Source of the DNA: Tribonema minus
Taxonomy: Eukaryota; Sar; Xanthophyceae; Tribonematales; Tribonemataceae
DNA length: 64,000 nt
Direction of reading: 5' to 3'
NCBI GenBank assembly: GCA_017506865.1
Contig: JAFCMP010000513.1
Coordinates: 372,001 to 436,000 of the forward strand
Below are positions 1 through 13,265 of the stretch, in pieces. The notes under the pieces were generated by a model. That model was given only the letters and a program-made list of their open reading frames with translations, had not been told where the DNA came from and ran no database searches. Made by a program: the position numbers and the translations under genes. Positions within the stretch are counted from its first letter, which is position 1. Each line of letters starts with the position of its first letter.

Positions 1-7
1 ATGATGT

Positions 8-57
8 GATGTGTTGGCAACTTAACACGTGCGATGTGTTGGCAACTTAACACGTGC
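8..57. repeat. Two tandem copies of a 25-bp unit
   Basis: The unit runs 8-32 and is repeated exactly at 33-57 (it starts GATGTGTTGG and ends CACGTGC). It sits at the very edge of the window, so more copies may lie upstream. No function is visible. From here to about 550 I see no supportable gene; a 10-base G run lies near 140. Confidence 0.85.
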
Positions 58-556
58 AAACCTCAACATGTAGTCAGTTAATGCTGTCAGCACAGGGTCC
101 ATGAGGTAGTAGCATATGGTACAATACTTGGTATGTACATGGGGGGGGGGGCAGAAAAAGCATATACATCGTTGATTGGGTTCAACAAGCAGGGCTTTGT
201 GCACCTGCGCTTGAGCGAGCAATCACGCTCCAAAAGTATCTGCTAGTGGCATGCCATCCATCCGTGTACAGCGTTTGTGCAGTGCTTGTGTATGGCTCAA
301 GTGCACACCTGGCAAGAGCCGCCTGTGCAGGATGCATGCCAGTGGACTGCAGCATGTCATTTGACTCATGAGGCTAGTCAATGTTATGTACTGACACTGA
401 TTCAATTGTTATACTGCCAGCACCATGTAGCGGTTCATTCGGTATGCGCCGACCAGCAACAGCTGATTACCTGACTCATCAGATGCAGCTCTCACCGTGC
501 TTGCAAACTGCACCCTCAGTACTTTAATGCTTGCACAGCAGATGACAGCAGCTTAC

Positions 557-948
557 CAGCCGTGTCTCTCTTAATCTCTCGGCGCTGCCCAGGTGCATGA
601 ATCTCCGCCGCGAGTCTCTCTGGAAGAATGGTGCCTGGCACGTACGTGATGTGCCACTTGGCCAGCGCGCAGTCTCAACCCGTGCCAGATGCCTCCTCAG
701 GGGTCCTTTGAGCTTAACTACTGTCTATGTATGTACACAAAAGCCCTGATGAGCTGCAGGCACACAGCTAGTGGGTGTTGCTGCGATGCCGCCAGCGGTT
801 GAGCCATGCTGCCGCCACTGCCCCTGATGCCGCCGCTGCCACCGCCACCGCTGTTGAAGTTGATCTTGAGCGCGGCCCACACCCGCGCCTTCCGTGCAGC
901 TACGGCGGCCGTGTCTTCTGTCTCGTGCATCTCCCTGAGGTGCCGTGC
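557..948 (-). CDS. Possible two-exon piece of an unrecognised gene
   Basis: On the minus strand a coding-like exon (948 down to 739) follows an acceptor-like CCCTAG. It reads RHLREMHETEDTAAVAARKA, then a Gly/Ser-rich stretch, and stops at a possible GTGTAC donor. A second block (673 down to 557) reads CALAKWHITYVPGTILPERL and beyond, ending at a good GTAAGC donor. The two blocks do not join in an obvious phase, and the second has more than one open frame. I do not recognise the protein. It could be the middle of a minus-strand gene that continues off the left edge, or chance open sequence. Confidence 0.3.
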
Positions 949-2667
949 CTAGGGATTCGAAGTGGAACGTATGGTGTGAGTATAAATGATTGACTCATCG
1001 GATCTCGCACGTCTACATGTATGACGACGGCCTGAGCAATGCCGTGCCAGAGTGTGTGCCGCAGTATGCAGGATTTGACTCACATGTGTCATGGCCCAGC
1101 AGGCTGCGTTGCTCATCTGCCCTCCCTTTTGCTGCTGCCATGACTGAGCATGTTGCTGTCTCATTTGCATACATGTTGACCCATATTCAGTGGAGCAAGG
1201 CGTCAACCAGCATGCAGCACTTGTGGACCATGAAAGGCTGCAGCGGCTGTTCATTAGGTGCGCTCACTACTGCCTCCAGTGACGCGAGCATGCTGCGCTG
1301 GCGACGAGCAGCATGCTCGCCCCATAGTTGCTGAACGCCGCCATCATGCCATGATGGCCACGGTGCACTGGAAGCTGCTTGCTAAAATGCAAGATTGCAT
1401 CACAAGCCGCCGGTTGACCTTCAAGAATTTTGCGATCTCTTCCTGCACGGAGTGGCGGACTGGGCCCACGGGGGGTTTAAAGCAGCAGTATGCAGGCGGA
1501 TTGGTCACAGCACAGGACGTTGAGCAGTGCACATGTCGGCCACTAGTGAAATATGAAAGTAGTGTTGTCAACTTGTTGAACACATTCATGATATTTGCAT
1601 GATGTGCCATGTGCATGACTCCTTGTTTGTCGCAAATCTGAACACTGTAACTTCAATTGTGTTGTGTGCGGGGACAGGGCTGGTCCTCCACAGCACGCCT
1701 GTGACACACCCTTACGTGATGGCCATGGTGCACCCTGTTGCGTGATGAGGAGGGGGGTGGTAGGCGGGACCACTGCCGCACCACATGGCCTAGTGGCTCC
1801 TGCTCCATATGGGCATTATAATGAAGAGGCTGCTGCTGCTCCACGGCCGCACGATTTGCATGCTGAGCATTGTTGCAGCATCGCCAGCTGTCAACCATGC
1901 CGCTGTAACGCCGTAGCCCGGGGTGACGGTTGCTGTTGCAGCAGCAGCTGGTGCTACTGCCGCTGCCGCCGCTGCTGCTGCTCGTGCTCCTGCAGGCCGC
2001 TATCGCCACTGACGCTAGAACACGTGTCAGTGGCGGCAAGCGCACTTGCGTCATCTGTGCAGTGGCAGCAGCCACGTCCTAGCGCGCTGCCAGGCGCTGT
2101 TTAGCTGCATGAGCATTGCGCACTGCAGGTGCATGCCAGTGGGCTAGAGCGTGCTGCTGACCTGGGAGGCTGCCATGGCCAGAGTCAGCAGCGCTGCGGT
2201 TGATGAAGTTGCACAATGTCACATCATGATGCATGTATATAGAAGTCACGGTATACTAATAGCTTCAGTTTGAATTTCAGAAGCACAGCTGCTCATATGA
2301 CATGAACAATATTCGAATGGTACTTCTATGTGCCGCAGGGACAGTCTGAGAGCCAGCATATATATGCAGTTAGTCTGTGCCGCTCAGCTTGCAAGACCAT
2401 ATGGCAACAAGTACTACTAGTAGTATGATAATCTACCTCCTCCAAAAAAATGACGCTGACAGCATCTGCTATATAGATATCTTACCGCGAGAGAGCGACT
2501 CTGGATGGATGAATGTCTGCCGAGAGCTTTCCGGACACAATGATGTGTGGCAGCTGCCTACGTGACGGTCTGTCGCATCATTGCTCAGCTGCTCCGAGTC
2601 GGCATCGCATCGCCAGTCTGTTAGCCTGAGTGCTCTTGACTACTACAGCGAAAATCCTAAGTTGAAC
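949..2667. other. Stretch without a firm gene
   Basis: One short minus-strand piece near 1415-1465 looks exon-like: it reads RHSVQEEIAKFLKVNRRL between CCCAG and GTGATG. It could belong to the same unrecognised minus-strand gene as the exons at 557-948. A GC-rich block at 1840-2100 is dominated by CTG/CCG-type triplets and opens several frames at once, so I do not call it. The rest shows nothing I can support. Confidence 0.3.
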
Positions 2668-3056
2668 TCAAACTGCAAGCGACTTGCGCAGCTGTGTGGC
2701 ATATGAGCCGGCCACAACGCCGCCAGCGAACTTCGTTGAACCACTGGCAGTCACGCTGGTTGCCGCCGCTGCGCTGCTGAAGGAGACACCGAGCTTGGCA
2801 CCTGCAATCGCATCAGCTGTGCCATTCGCGTCTCTCGTCTTCTGGATCTCCTGAGCTGCGTGTGTCCGGGTGTCCGGACGCGACGAGTCGGCCACATCAC
2901 CGCTGCGCGGGCACAGCTTAGCAGTAGTAGGCTATGGCCTCCTGCACCCGGCGACGAGCGGCTAGAGCGACAGCCTGCAGTTGCAATTGAGCTGCTTGCT
3001 GAGTGCAGAACCCATCATAAGCTGGTTGGACTTCCAGAAGTGCAGCCTGTGCCACT
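2668..3056 (-). CDS. Probable 3' end of an unrecognised minus-strand gene
   Basis: Two coding-like stretches lie in line on the minus strand. The upstream one (about 3056 down to 2930) reads VAQAALLEVQPAYDGFCTQQ and then a Gln/Ala/Leu-rich stretch that looks helical or coiled-coil, ending at a TAA unless it is spliced. The downstream one (2895 down to 2668) reads MADSSRPDTRTHAAQEIQKT, then an Ala/Ser/Gly-rich segment, and stops at TGA after SLAV. They are in different frames, so an intron or a frameshift must separate them; I could not fix the splice sites. The amino-acid composition favours real coding, but I recognise no domain. Confidence 0.4.
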
Positions 3057-3488
3057 AGACTAGTGGGTTCAGAGCAGAATACAAACTGTGGCTCCTATGT
3101 ACTGAAGCACTGAGGTGCAGCATCTGGTCATTGAATGCATTTGTTTGATGCACTGCGCCTACTACAGTCGTAATGCACGTGGGTGGTATCAAAAAAAGTG
3201 GTACAAGAAAGCACCCCCCTCCTGAAGGAATGGGGGGCGAGCGACCCGGAAACAGACAGCCCCTTCTTCTGAATTGCGCTTAAAGCGACCATGACCGCAA
3301 CATTTGAACCTGAAACGTGCATCACCTCATGCCACAGTGTTTTCTGTTGCATTGAGATCATGTTATGCGCATGCTGCAAAATTACATCTGCATTGCGCAT
3401 GCTGCAGGATTACATCTGCATTGCCATTAAGCCGTCCTGCCACACTTGGCACATGAACACCATCACGCTCTGGCGATCAGGGTCAGTA

Positions 3489-3518
3489 GCCCTAACCCTA
3501 AGTTGTTAGGGTTAGGGC
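3489..3518. repeat. Perfect hairpin of telomere-like repeats
   Basis: Left arm 3489-3501 (GCCCTAACCCTAA), four-base loop GTTG, right arm 3506-3518 (TTAGGGTTAGGGC). Both arms are two TTAGGG-type units facing each other. It may be a relic of a telomere-sequence insertion or head-to-head fusion. The surrounding 3.07-4.26 kb holds no gene I can support and would include the promoter of the downstream dehydrogenase gene. Confidence 0.8.
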
Positions 3519-4268
3519 CATTCTTTTGTTTACAAAAGAAGTTGCGCGTAACGGCTTTGAAGTAGACGATAGCGAACGAAAAGACTTGTCTCAGGAGCTC
3601 TGCAGGCCGCGAAGCGTGGCTGCAGGCTTGATACTGCAATGCGATACATGCCAAGTGCCAAAACGTTGCATGCGGTCAGCGCCGCCTGTGCAGCAACTTG
3701 TTGCGAGCTGGAGAGCCAGCGCCAGAATAAGCTCGCAGCTTCCTTGTGTGTTGCCCGATGGAACGGGCACTAAACATGGGCAACTAAACCCCTGTACGCT
3801 GATTGGTAAACGGTCGTGCCGATCTGCCTGAGGAACAGTGCGCCAGCGCTGATTGGAGGCCATGCGCAACATGTCGCAAAAATCAGCAGGCTAATTTTTG
3901 CGAACGCAGATGCATCCCTAGTGCAGAGCCGCGCGCGCTACGTGATTTAAGAAGGCTCGCGCCCTGAAGGGTCCCTCGCCTATAACGTTTTTGAAGTTTG
4001 GCAGTTCTTCGCCCCCCCGAGAACTTGCTTCCCGGGAACCCACCGTGTCCGTCAAAGCAGGGTCCCTTTTTTTTCGCGTTTTGTTTTCACACAAAAAAAA
4101 ACAACGAGGACGCACAGCACACGGCAGGGGGGCGGGCGCTCATCCCTTGGCTTAGGCCTCGATCACGGGAGACGCAGTCGCCTACTCGCCTGCCCGCCCG
4201 CCAGTGTCGTGACCCTGCGTGTCGTCGAGACCAGTTTTGCAGAGAAAGACCCGCAACAAATCCCAACG

Positions 4269-7200
4269 ATGCGGTTGTTGGTGAGTGCCTTGGACCTGGC
4301 CTGAAGATCATGTCATGAGAGCTTAATTAATGCAGCTCCCGTCGACACTGTTTGTCGCCTAGCTCATCTCCTGGGTATCGCTCTCGCTTTATCGTTGTTC
4401 GGCTGCTCTCAGGTTGCTCTGCTGGCACTGAGGTCTGCATTTGGCTTTGTACCGGGGCCCTCTACTAGTGCTAGGAGTATCGCTGCTCGGAGACGGTCCA
4501 GCTTGTGTTTGGAAGAGACTACTGCTGCCGTGTCAGCGCTGCCGCTGAGTTTCCTGTGCGCTGGCACTTTTTGTCCAGATGCCGATCCTAACACGCCATC
4601 TCCGACTGTGCCTAGGGAACGCTTTCATGTGCACTTTGGGGCGGGTCGCTTGGGCATAGGTGAGACCAAGTGACGATTGCCATCGTGTACAGGCAGACCC
4701 CCACAGCACTAAACTTGGTTGGCGTAATTATGTCGACGGTTGACTAATTTTTTGGGCTTCGCAACAGCCACTTTACAGCTACGGTGTGGCGGCTAGATCA
4801 GGGGTTGTGATCAAGCAGAGCGCAAATTAAAATGTTCAGCCCAAATTGCAATGTTGCTGTTATTGAAGGTGGTAAGTACAGGTCAGAAAATGCAGTACGC
4901 ACCCATGCGAGTTGCACAGCAACTTCTGAATACATCCACAGTGCACAAGTATGGCAGTATGGTCGCCAGCAGGTCTGCACACATATCAATTTGGGCTGCG
5001 CATCAGCGATGCATCATTTTAAGCACGCTGCCATGATCACAAGCCTCGCACTGCTTAGCTTCGCCGCCAAAGACGTGCATGGCGTCATGGCACAAGCATG
5101 CATTCAATTGAAGTTCACTGTAGCACTCAAATCGCGCACAGCGTGCATGTACCCTGATGGCACCGCACTTCAGCCTTTCATGTGGCACTGAAGTGCCTTC
5201 AAGTGTGCACGCCTGCTAGTCAGCAACGAGCATGCGGCAGCACTGCATGCGACTGACGGCGCGCTGGAACATGTCATTAAATCATCAGTACCTACAAAGA
5301 GGTCATAATGATGTCTGTGTTGTCACCAGCACCCATGCTTCCATAATGTCGATTCTGGCGGTTTGTCCAAACATGATTGCAACGCCATTGCACGGACCTG
5401 GTAGACGGGCTAGGGTGTGAAGGTACTCAACACGACATGCAGTTGAGTGACACACAAGCATACCCCTACCCTGACCTGCCGTTACTGCAGACATGGCGGT
5501 GGACACCTCGAAAGCTCAAAAGAATAGCTTTGCATCGGGGCAATGTCATGTCCATGGCCGCAGCTGAAAGCCTGTGCTCTATTGACAAGCAGTTCATCTC
5601 CACAAGCAGCAGCGAGCTGGGAGGCGGAAGCGAGCCTTGCAGACACGCACTGTGCTGCCTACCGCCCCAACTTCACCAAATGATGGCTGTCGCAGTATCA
5701 GTGACGAACAGCAACTGTCGGGCTGTGCGCGCAGGCCTGGTGGTGGGGAGCCTGGAGGCGGGCGGCGACAGCTTTGCAGTGGTGCAGCGGCCCAACGCGG
5801 AGTGGGACGTGCTGCCACGTGGCACCATATTCGATTTTACGCTGAACGGGCGCCCGATTTCGCGCGATGTATCGGTGGTCTCCAGCCAGGTGAGCCTTTG
5901 CTATTTTTGCAGTGCATGTCATTTATAAACTGCTGAAGGAACTGTATCGAAGGGTTGAGGGTTTGCAGGACAGCAGGTGCAAGATCGCTGAGTGGGCCGG
6001 GGATAGGTATTCACGGCGTGCAAACATACCATGTACGTTAATGCTGTGAGAGCTATGGTAACAGGTGCCTGCTGGTCGTCTGTTGGCACATGCTCTCCTG
6101 TTGAGATGCAGTATGAGTTGGCCAGTGCGCGCATTGCACCACCATTCAAGGCACAGTGCATCTCTGGACGGTGGATGGAGTTGCGGATGCCTTGCGGATG
6201 CGCACTCATGGGTCAGCTGCTTTTCACAAGGCAAGGCCGTTCCAGATCATGGTACACACCTTATAAACCTCTCATGACAGAGTGGGCGAGGCACGCAAGT
6301 CACATGGTAGGCATAGCCACGTGCGACAAATCACATCGCAGAATGTACCTTGGCAGCTCTTCAGCAGCAAACGCAGCAGAGTGTACATGCCCCGCACGCT
6401 CAAGGGTCCGGTCATAGCAGGATGCAGAACACTAAGCGTTGGCACTAATGTCCACTATATTGGCCCCCTCGCATGTCCTAGTCCACTCTGCGGCCTGCAC
6501 AAACGGCTAGCATTACGTGAGCGCTTCATCACCAGTCCCACGAGAGCGTTCTTGCTGACATCATCTATCCCACTGCGTCTGGTGATTGTCTATGTCACAG
6601 GGCGATGTGGACCGTGTGTGGAGGCAAAGCGGCGGCAAGCGCGTGCGCGCTCTGGCGCTGACGGAGGATGACGCTGCTCTCATGGCGCTGTGTCAGCGCG
6701 CGACCAGCTTCAGCTGCAGCCTGGGGCCTGCCATGCGCCAGGTGAACAAGCGCAGCACACACTTGAACTTTACACTTGGACTTGTAGATGCTGGGGCTGC
6801 TGTGCACATTGCCGCTGTCGCATGTAGTACCTGGCCACTCTGTACTCTTGGTTATTCGAGCTTCTGCGCAGGATACTTCAACACTGAAAACCCTTGGTTT
6901 GAAAGGCATGTCATCTATAATTTCAACTTGCCTTGTGCACTGCGTTGTGTGATGCCAACAGGTGTTGCTGCCTCTACTGTCGCGCCTGCCGCCCGGCGCC
7001 GCTGGCGAGCGTCCAGTTCTGTACGCCTGCGAGAACGACCATGCCGGCGCTAAGGCCATGGGAGCACGGCTTGCAAAGCAGGTGTGTTGATGTTTCTGGC
7101 TCAATTGCTCATCTCAAAAGGGGCTAGTGTATGCTACTTCAAGCGTTGTGTTGGGGGGTTGCGCGCTTCACGGATGTGCGCAATCTGACACGCATCAGGT

Positions 7201-10200
7201 ATTGCTATGGACGCATGCGAACTTCATACTTGCATGTTCTTCAACTTCAATATGGCGGTGTTTGGTTGCAGATGAGATTTGGGCACTGCGGTGGCCGTGC
7301 AGAAGCCGTGGTGCGCAGGTCAAATGTGTGCGCAAGAATGTCAAAAGAGTGATGAAGGCTCAGGCACTAAGATGGGGCACTGGGGGGCTAGGCAAGGCTG
7401 GTGGCGTCTCAGCTCATGGGCGTCCACTCGTGATCTTAAGTGAGCATGCAAACATAAGTTTACATCATGAAGTTCAAATCACAAAAAAAACCTGCAGAAT
7501 GGACATGGAGCTACTTTATCATCATGTAACAACGCTTCTCGGGCAGCCAGAAAGCAGTGCTGCCTGCTTGTTTCACGAGGAAAAAGTTCAAGTTCAACTG
7601 ACACTGTCCTGCCCATACTTGTTCTCCCGTCCGCACTGCTGAGCACCTGTTACCACATGGCTGACGCATTTGATGGTACCTTATTGCTGTCGTGTCTGCT
7701 GTGGGGTGCACCGGATACTTTCTCGGTGTTTGCGACTTCAGCCAAACTTCATTTCTGCGCCGCCTTTTCTGCTTCTCTTGCACAGCTGGACGTCTGTTGC
7801 TGCATGGTCGACCGCATCTGCACGGACAGGACCATTGGCAACGGCGTTGTGGACGTGTCCGCAGAGGAGGGCTTTGCGGGCTCCCTGGTGCTGCTGGAAA
7901 CCCCTGCAGAGGGCGCGCGGGTGCCGTTTGGGGGGCCAACGGTTCTGGTGCCGCACTGCGCGCAGGAGGCCAAGTACTTCTACGACCGCAAGGTGCGTCA
8001 ACTTCAATGTTCAAGTTCATGGGGTGAATAGCATGACTGATGGGGGTTCCAGGCTCGCTTGTGCCGTCAGATGCCCATGAGAAGGCCGCATAGGTACAGT
8101 TTGAAGGAGGTTCTTTCACTCCAAGGAGGCCAAAGGCCAAGCACTTGCTGTGATGGCACAGAATTGTCAGTGCAGGGCGTTGTGCATTGTGAAGTTGAAG
8201 CTGAATGGCATGGCCGTGGCGGCAGGTCTGGGTTTACAAGCCCATACAAATGCCCCATCACATGCCCCTACCGTGAGTATTGGTGCCTTCAGGGGGTCTG
8301 AATGGGTGTTTGCTAACGTTTAACTGCACATTGTGTCTGAATAATGGCGTGTTGCCTGAGCTGAGATCACGCGGCGGCGCCTTTCAGTCCAGCTTATTGT
8401 TGTGATCAGCATGAGATTATGCAGTGGCGACGTAACTTCAGTAACCTATGCATGTTTGGAGTTTCCCTTCTTGGGCCCATAGCCAGTGGGCCATGGAAAC
8501 ACAATGGTAGCAGACCTTCACTCGTGCTGAACGCTCGCAATGCCGTCGCTGCTGCGCTTTGCGACAGGTCTCCCTGGTCAACGGCATGCACGTGAGTACT
8601 GCATTGCACAACTGTGGCTGTCAGCGATGGCTCTCGCAGAACCCCGATGCTGGTTCATGATGCTGACTCATATGTAGGCATGTAGACACAAGTCCTTCCT
8701 GTGCTTGTCAAGCGCTCTCACCTGTGCAGCTGCCTGTCCAACAATCCAGTGGCAACAGTCATGTGACACATCAGGCGGTTTGTTTTGTGTTGGACCAACT
8801 GGCGTCAGCCGCCAGCGCACATCACCCTCATCACAAGTCACCAACTGTGCTCTCATCAATGCACTTGCTGTGCTCTTTGTGTGCATCGCTGCTGGGTGGT
8901 TGGACTCTTTTCTCTGCTCTCCATGGCTTGGCCTCTGTGCAGACCGTCTTGGTGAGTGGGTTTGCTGGTTGAATGTCCATGCATTGACTGTTGCGATCTT
9001 GTGTCTGTCGTGTTGAGTCATCATTGATGACTGATAGGCTTGCTGAGCGATGAGCTCTGATATTGCGCTGCCATCGCCTGAAGCATTCACCGCTTCTTCT
9101 GCACACTCGTGACCATTGCATAAGATTCACATCAAAGGGTGATCAGCTCACAAGCTCAGAAGTATTGGCGTATTTGCAGAGTGAACATCAATTGCGCAAG
9201 CACACTTCAGCACATTCTAGCCTCGAATTGCCTGTCTGTCGGATAACCGCTTGAGTCCGGTTTTCGCTGGTTACTTGAGTCGATTAGCTGATCTGGGACT
9301 CACACTTTTTGGTAGCAACAATTTTTCAAGGCTGCAGATCTAGTAGAGATCTATAGACACTTCATACGTGCTTAGGCCTAGTTCAGTTTTTTGGTGACAT
9401 TATCAGGACTTTTTACTCGCTATTGAAAGGCCCAGATGGTCTAGTACATTCATCGAGTTGCGTCTGAATACACATTGCTCGGCATGTACAGGTTTTGGCA
9501 TTTCTTTGCCGTCGACATGCTCAAACTTCATCTATTTTTACTACTTCTAGTTTTTATCCCCGCATCAGCATGTTCACGCGCACGACCTCAACGTTTCGGT
9601 TGTCCAGGCATTCATGACGCTGCGGCAGCACGGCACAGGCAACCACAAGCTGGAGACCTATGGGTCTGCGGACGCAGCGTTGCGCGCGCAAATGTGGGCC
9701 TGGGCCTCTGTGCGATGTCTCATGCTGCTACAGGAATATGGCCTGGAGACTGTCAAGGTGATTCATGGAGTGATGCATGAAGTTGTGTCGTGCAAACTCG
9801 CTCTGGTGGATGCGCATTTGGTATGTGTTGGTGTTTGCATCATGTTACCCTAAGCTTGAAGATGTGACAATCTGTAACCATTTGGGTAGCTTGGAGTTGG
9901 GTCAAACGGTCTGGACAAGTACATCAACACACTTCAACAAAGCAGCGGGTAGAGGTGCTGTTATGACAGGCATAAAACAAGTGGGTGGGTGGGACAGTCG
10001 TCTCAGCAAACATCGCTGCAGCTGCTCAAGCGTAGGTTGGTGGCGTGAGCTCGTGCTGTCGTGTTTTTTTGCATTTCAGAAGTTATTTGTGTCTGGGGTT
10101 ATTCTGCCTTGATCAAGCTCAGCTTGCATGACCATGCATTTCACAGAAGTCGGTTCTGTGCAGATTGTACGCCCCAAGGGTCCATCGGCTGCAGACTGGC

Positions 10201-12780
10201 CTATGCGGCAAAAAACTATACATATACTCACTCAACAAGCATGTCCTCTCGTGAGTGTGATGCTGACAACGGGTTACGTGCTGCCTTGCTGGTGTTGCCG
10301 TCAGGCTGCCCATGGCGTGTCCACCGATGAGGAGGTGAGAAGACTTCATTTGAACTTAACTGCGCAGCCAGGAATTGGTGTACTTGCAAATGACGATTCC
10401 CATCAAAAGGAACGGAGAGGGGAAAGTGCAATGCGCAAGTCAAACTTTTTCTTGCGCCCGATGCCTAATTTGTGCCTGCACATCACGCGGCGGTGTGGTG
10501 CATACTGCCAGTTGAACTATTGCGGAACAGGTGAACATGCTGATGCGTCAGCAAAGGTGCCTCCGCCTACGTTTCTCGCTTCCACGCACCTGCATCAACT
10601 CTGTTTTGCCCTGGTAATGCACCACCCAGCTCATGGCTCCATTGCAGCAACAATTTTAATGTCGAAAACATTTGAAGTTCTGCGCAGAGTCGCAGATTCA
10701 AGTTCAAACAAAACAGTAGTGAGAATGTGTTATGGTTCCAGCTCCCAGCAAGCCCGTCGCCACATCGCTCGATGCCGCTCAGCGCCGCACTTGCACCTCG
10801 CTACACTACAGCGTGTGTAAGTGCACATGGCGCTGGCACAGGCTCTCACTCCAGAACCACATTGGACCCTACCAGTAGCTTGCAGCGCAACAGTGCTCCG
10901 CATTGGGCGACCTCACCGTTTCATGACCGCAGTATTTGGTTTGAATTTGTGCTGTTGCAGGCCCTGGATGCCCTGCTGACGTTTGCCTGGCAGACACTGG
11001 GCAGGTTCAGCGGCGTCGACGACACCACTGGCAGGGTGAGCCATGCTGCATTGTAGCCAGTACCTTTCTGCGCAGGCACCTGGCACTTGCTTGCTGTTGC
11101 CTTGCGTACTTGAATGCAGTGCCTTGTCAAGCACAAGCGCATGTACTGAGGCAATTTGGTGGTGCACTATTGGTGTAGATCGAGTACATGCAATTGTACA
11201 TGAAACCAGCCTTTGGGTCGAGGAGCACAAACATATTACAAGGTTGAAGTCTGTAGGCGAGTCTTAATGTGATTTGGAAAAGCGTCGTCACAGAGCTTTC
11301 CAAAGACTGTGCTGGCTTTGTGGCTTTGTTTATCATGCTCAGCATGCGTTCTTCCTTGACTTTGTGGAGGTAATGGTCCACGTACAACCCTGATCTTCGT
11401 TTGTGTAGCAAATGGTTCTCGGCCTCCCAATGTGCACAAAATCGTCGTTTACTCGTCTGCACGTGGTTTGTCATTTCCGCCACCTACGCAGCAAACAACT
11501 GCCTGATCCTACCGCTGCCGAGCTGCGCTAACGTGATCTCACCTCAACCCTGTGCTGCTCATTCAGGTGCTCGGCGGTGGAGTGGGCAACCGCTGGGCAG
11601 GGAGGCTGTGGCCAGTTTTGCACTTTTTGAGGTGGAGGGGGGGTCTAGCTGGCCTCAACAACGCCACCAGCGCTGGAGCGAGGCTCATGCGCAGGGCCGG
11701 CGTGCCCGCTGCCTTGGCTGCGCAGGTGAGCACTGCTGTCTCTATAACATAATGGCCTTTACAAAATGACGAAGCTGGCACTGTATTGTCATGTGGTGTT
11801 GTGATTGGGGTGGAAGTACCTGCTCAAGTGTCATGATGTACTTGCGCCTGTCTGCCGCAGCACCTGCAGAATCGTTGTGTTGCGGCATGCTTCTCAAAGT
11901 GTCTCCCCATCAGCCAGCTGTTGACGTCCTGACAAACGGCAGCGGCTAGCTGTGGGTTGCACTTGGAGATGCGGAGGCTACATCATGACTCAAGCTGCCG
12001 CATCTGGAGATGCAAAGACTACATCATGACTCAAGCTGCTGCATGTACGCCTCAATCTGTCAAGGCAACTGCAAGCTCTTTGTACACTTGTTTTATAATC
12101 AAGCTTGCTTCTGATGACTTGAGGGAGCTAGAGCTTGCACAGCAGGCTTTTGCTCGCTGGTGTGTCACCTGATCACTCTTGTATGGTCTGGTGGTGTGGT
12201 GATTTTGCTGTCTGCAAATTTGAGTCGTGGCAGCTTCAAGTGCCTACCTATAACAGCCTGCTCCCTTTGCATCCTGATGCGTGGTTGTCGCAGTGCTGTG
12301 AAGACCTGGTCAAGGACGGTCTCCAGTTCTGCGCCGCTGAGATGAAAGAGGCGGTGGCGAGCCTGGTGGCATTCTACAAGGTGAAGTCTTGTCCGCGCGT
12401 CAGAGTTGATGTCGCAGTTTCATATGGCCCTGCAGGTTTGGACAAGAAGTGCTGGGCAACCTGACATGCAGAAAATGCAAGAAACAGCGGATTGTGAGAG
12501 TGGGGCAGCTGGGTTGGTAAATTTCGGCACACCTTGATGCTGATTGTATGAACTGTTGACCCGTGCTGGCGCGCCCCAGCATCCCTGCTACGCCGTTCCA
12601 TACACTTCAAATGTGACGCGCTCACGCTGCCCGCATAAATAAGCGACTCACAGGAGGCATGCTCCTCTGCCCTGCCGCTTTTATCTGTTGCAGAATACAC
12701 AGGCATCAGAGACCCAGGCACCAGCCCTGGTGGCCGACTCAGAGTCCCTGCAGCCGGCTGCAGAGGCTATCGTTGTGTAA
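4269..12780 (+). CDS. Mannitol-1-phosphate-dehydrogenase-like NAD oxidoreductase, 13 exons
   Basis: Exons: 4269-4280, 4413-4659, 5735-5889, 6601-6741, 6962-7081, 7786-7992, 8568-8591, 9608-9757, 10305-10334, 10961-11035, 11567-11725, 12294-12380, 12694-12780. Joined they give 1,494 nt (497 aa) with every phase closing and GT-AG borders. Residues about 78-90 hold the Rossmann motif HFGAGRLGIGLVV, completed across an intron. Later come YACENDHAG, MVDRICTDRTI (compare SAVDRIVP in bacterial MtlD), LVNGMH and HGTGNHKLETYG, which follow the order of the mannitol dehydrogenase superfamily. The expected reaction is NAD-dependent interconversion of fructose-6-phosphate and mannitol-1-phosphate or a related sugar alcohol; the exact substrate is inference. 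The N-terminus (MRLLVALLALRSAFGFVPG, then Ser/Arg-rich) resembles a signal or plastid-targeting peptide. The first coding exon holds four codons, and two internal exons are 24 and 30 nt. An algal-type TGTAA signal overlaps the stop codon. Weakest point: the exon at 11567 lacks the usual RKL-type motif of the family. Confidence 0.82.
11965..12046 (+). repeat. Two tandem 41-bp copies in an intron
   Basis: Copies 11965-12005 and 12006-12046 (GGAGATGC...CATCATGACTCAAGCTGC) differ at only a few positions. They lie in the intron before the twelfth exon of the dehydrogenase gene. Confidence 0.85.
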
Positions 12781-12894
12781 TTAAGTCCAGTTTGAGTTTT
12801 GAAATTCCGCTTTGAAGGAGGCGAAGACTCGTGGCTCTTAGTGCCACTTGTTGAAGCAATTGGCTCCTCTACAGGAAGTCCACACATATGTGCA

Positions 12895-13265
12895 AAGGGG
12901 TGAAGAATGGGGGGTGGGGGTGGGGGGGCACAAAAGTTGCGGGGTGCTTTGCTGATAAAAGCTGCTACTGCTCTGCAAGAGAGTGTACAGTGGTAACATG
13001 CGTTGTCAAGAGCGCATCGAGGGTGGCAGAGGTTTAGTGCCAGTTTGGGAGGCAATGGGGCCCTCATTTGGGGCAGAGCCACACAGGTGTGTGGGAAAGG
13101 GTGCGAGGGGGAGGGGGGGGGGGGGGACTGGGACATGGGGGCTGGGGCAGCCACACGGTGTGTGGAACAGTGCGGGGAAAGGGGGGGGGGGGGGACTTGG
13201 CACACGGTGTGGGGCGCTTTGCTGAGAGAGGCTGCTACTGCTCCATAGGGAGTGTAACAGCATGC
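12895..13265. repeat. G-rich imperfect duplication between two genes
   Basis: A block ending with GCTTTGCTGA...GCTGCTACTGCT occurs near 12944-12980 and again near 13214-13245, with long G runs in between (13111-13125 and 13179-13193) and before (12909-12928). The plus strand could form G-quadruplexes. The interval 12781-13989 otherwise holds no gene; it is the 3' region of the dehydrogenase and the promoter side of the pseudouridine gene. Confidence 0.6.

Noticed and set aside
10531..10556. Possible microexon in the dehydrogenase gene
   Set aside because: Its 26-nt length breaks the phase; joining 10334 directly to 10961 keeps the frame and the conserved order.
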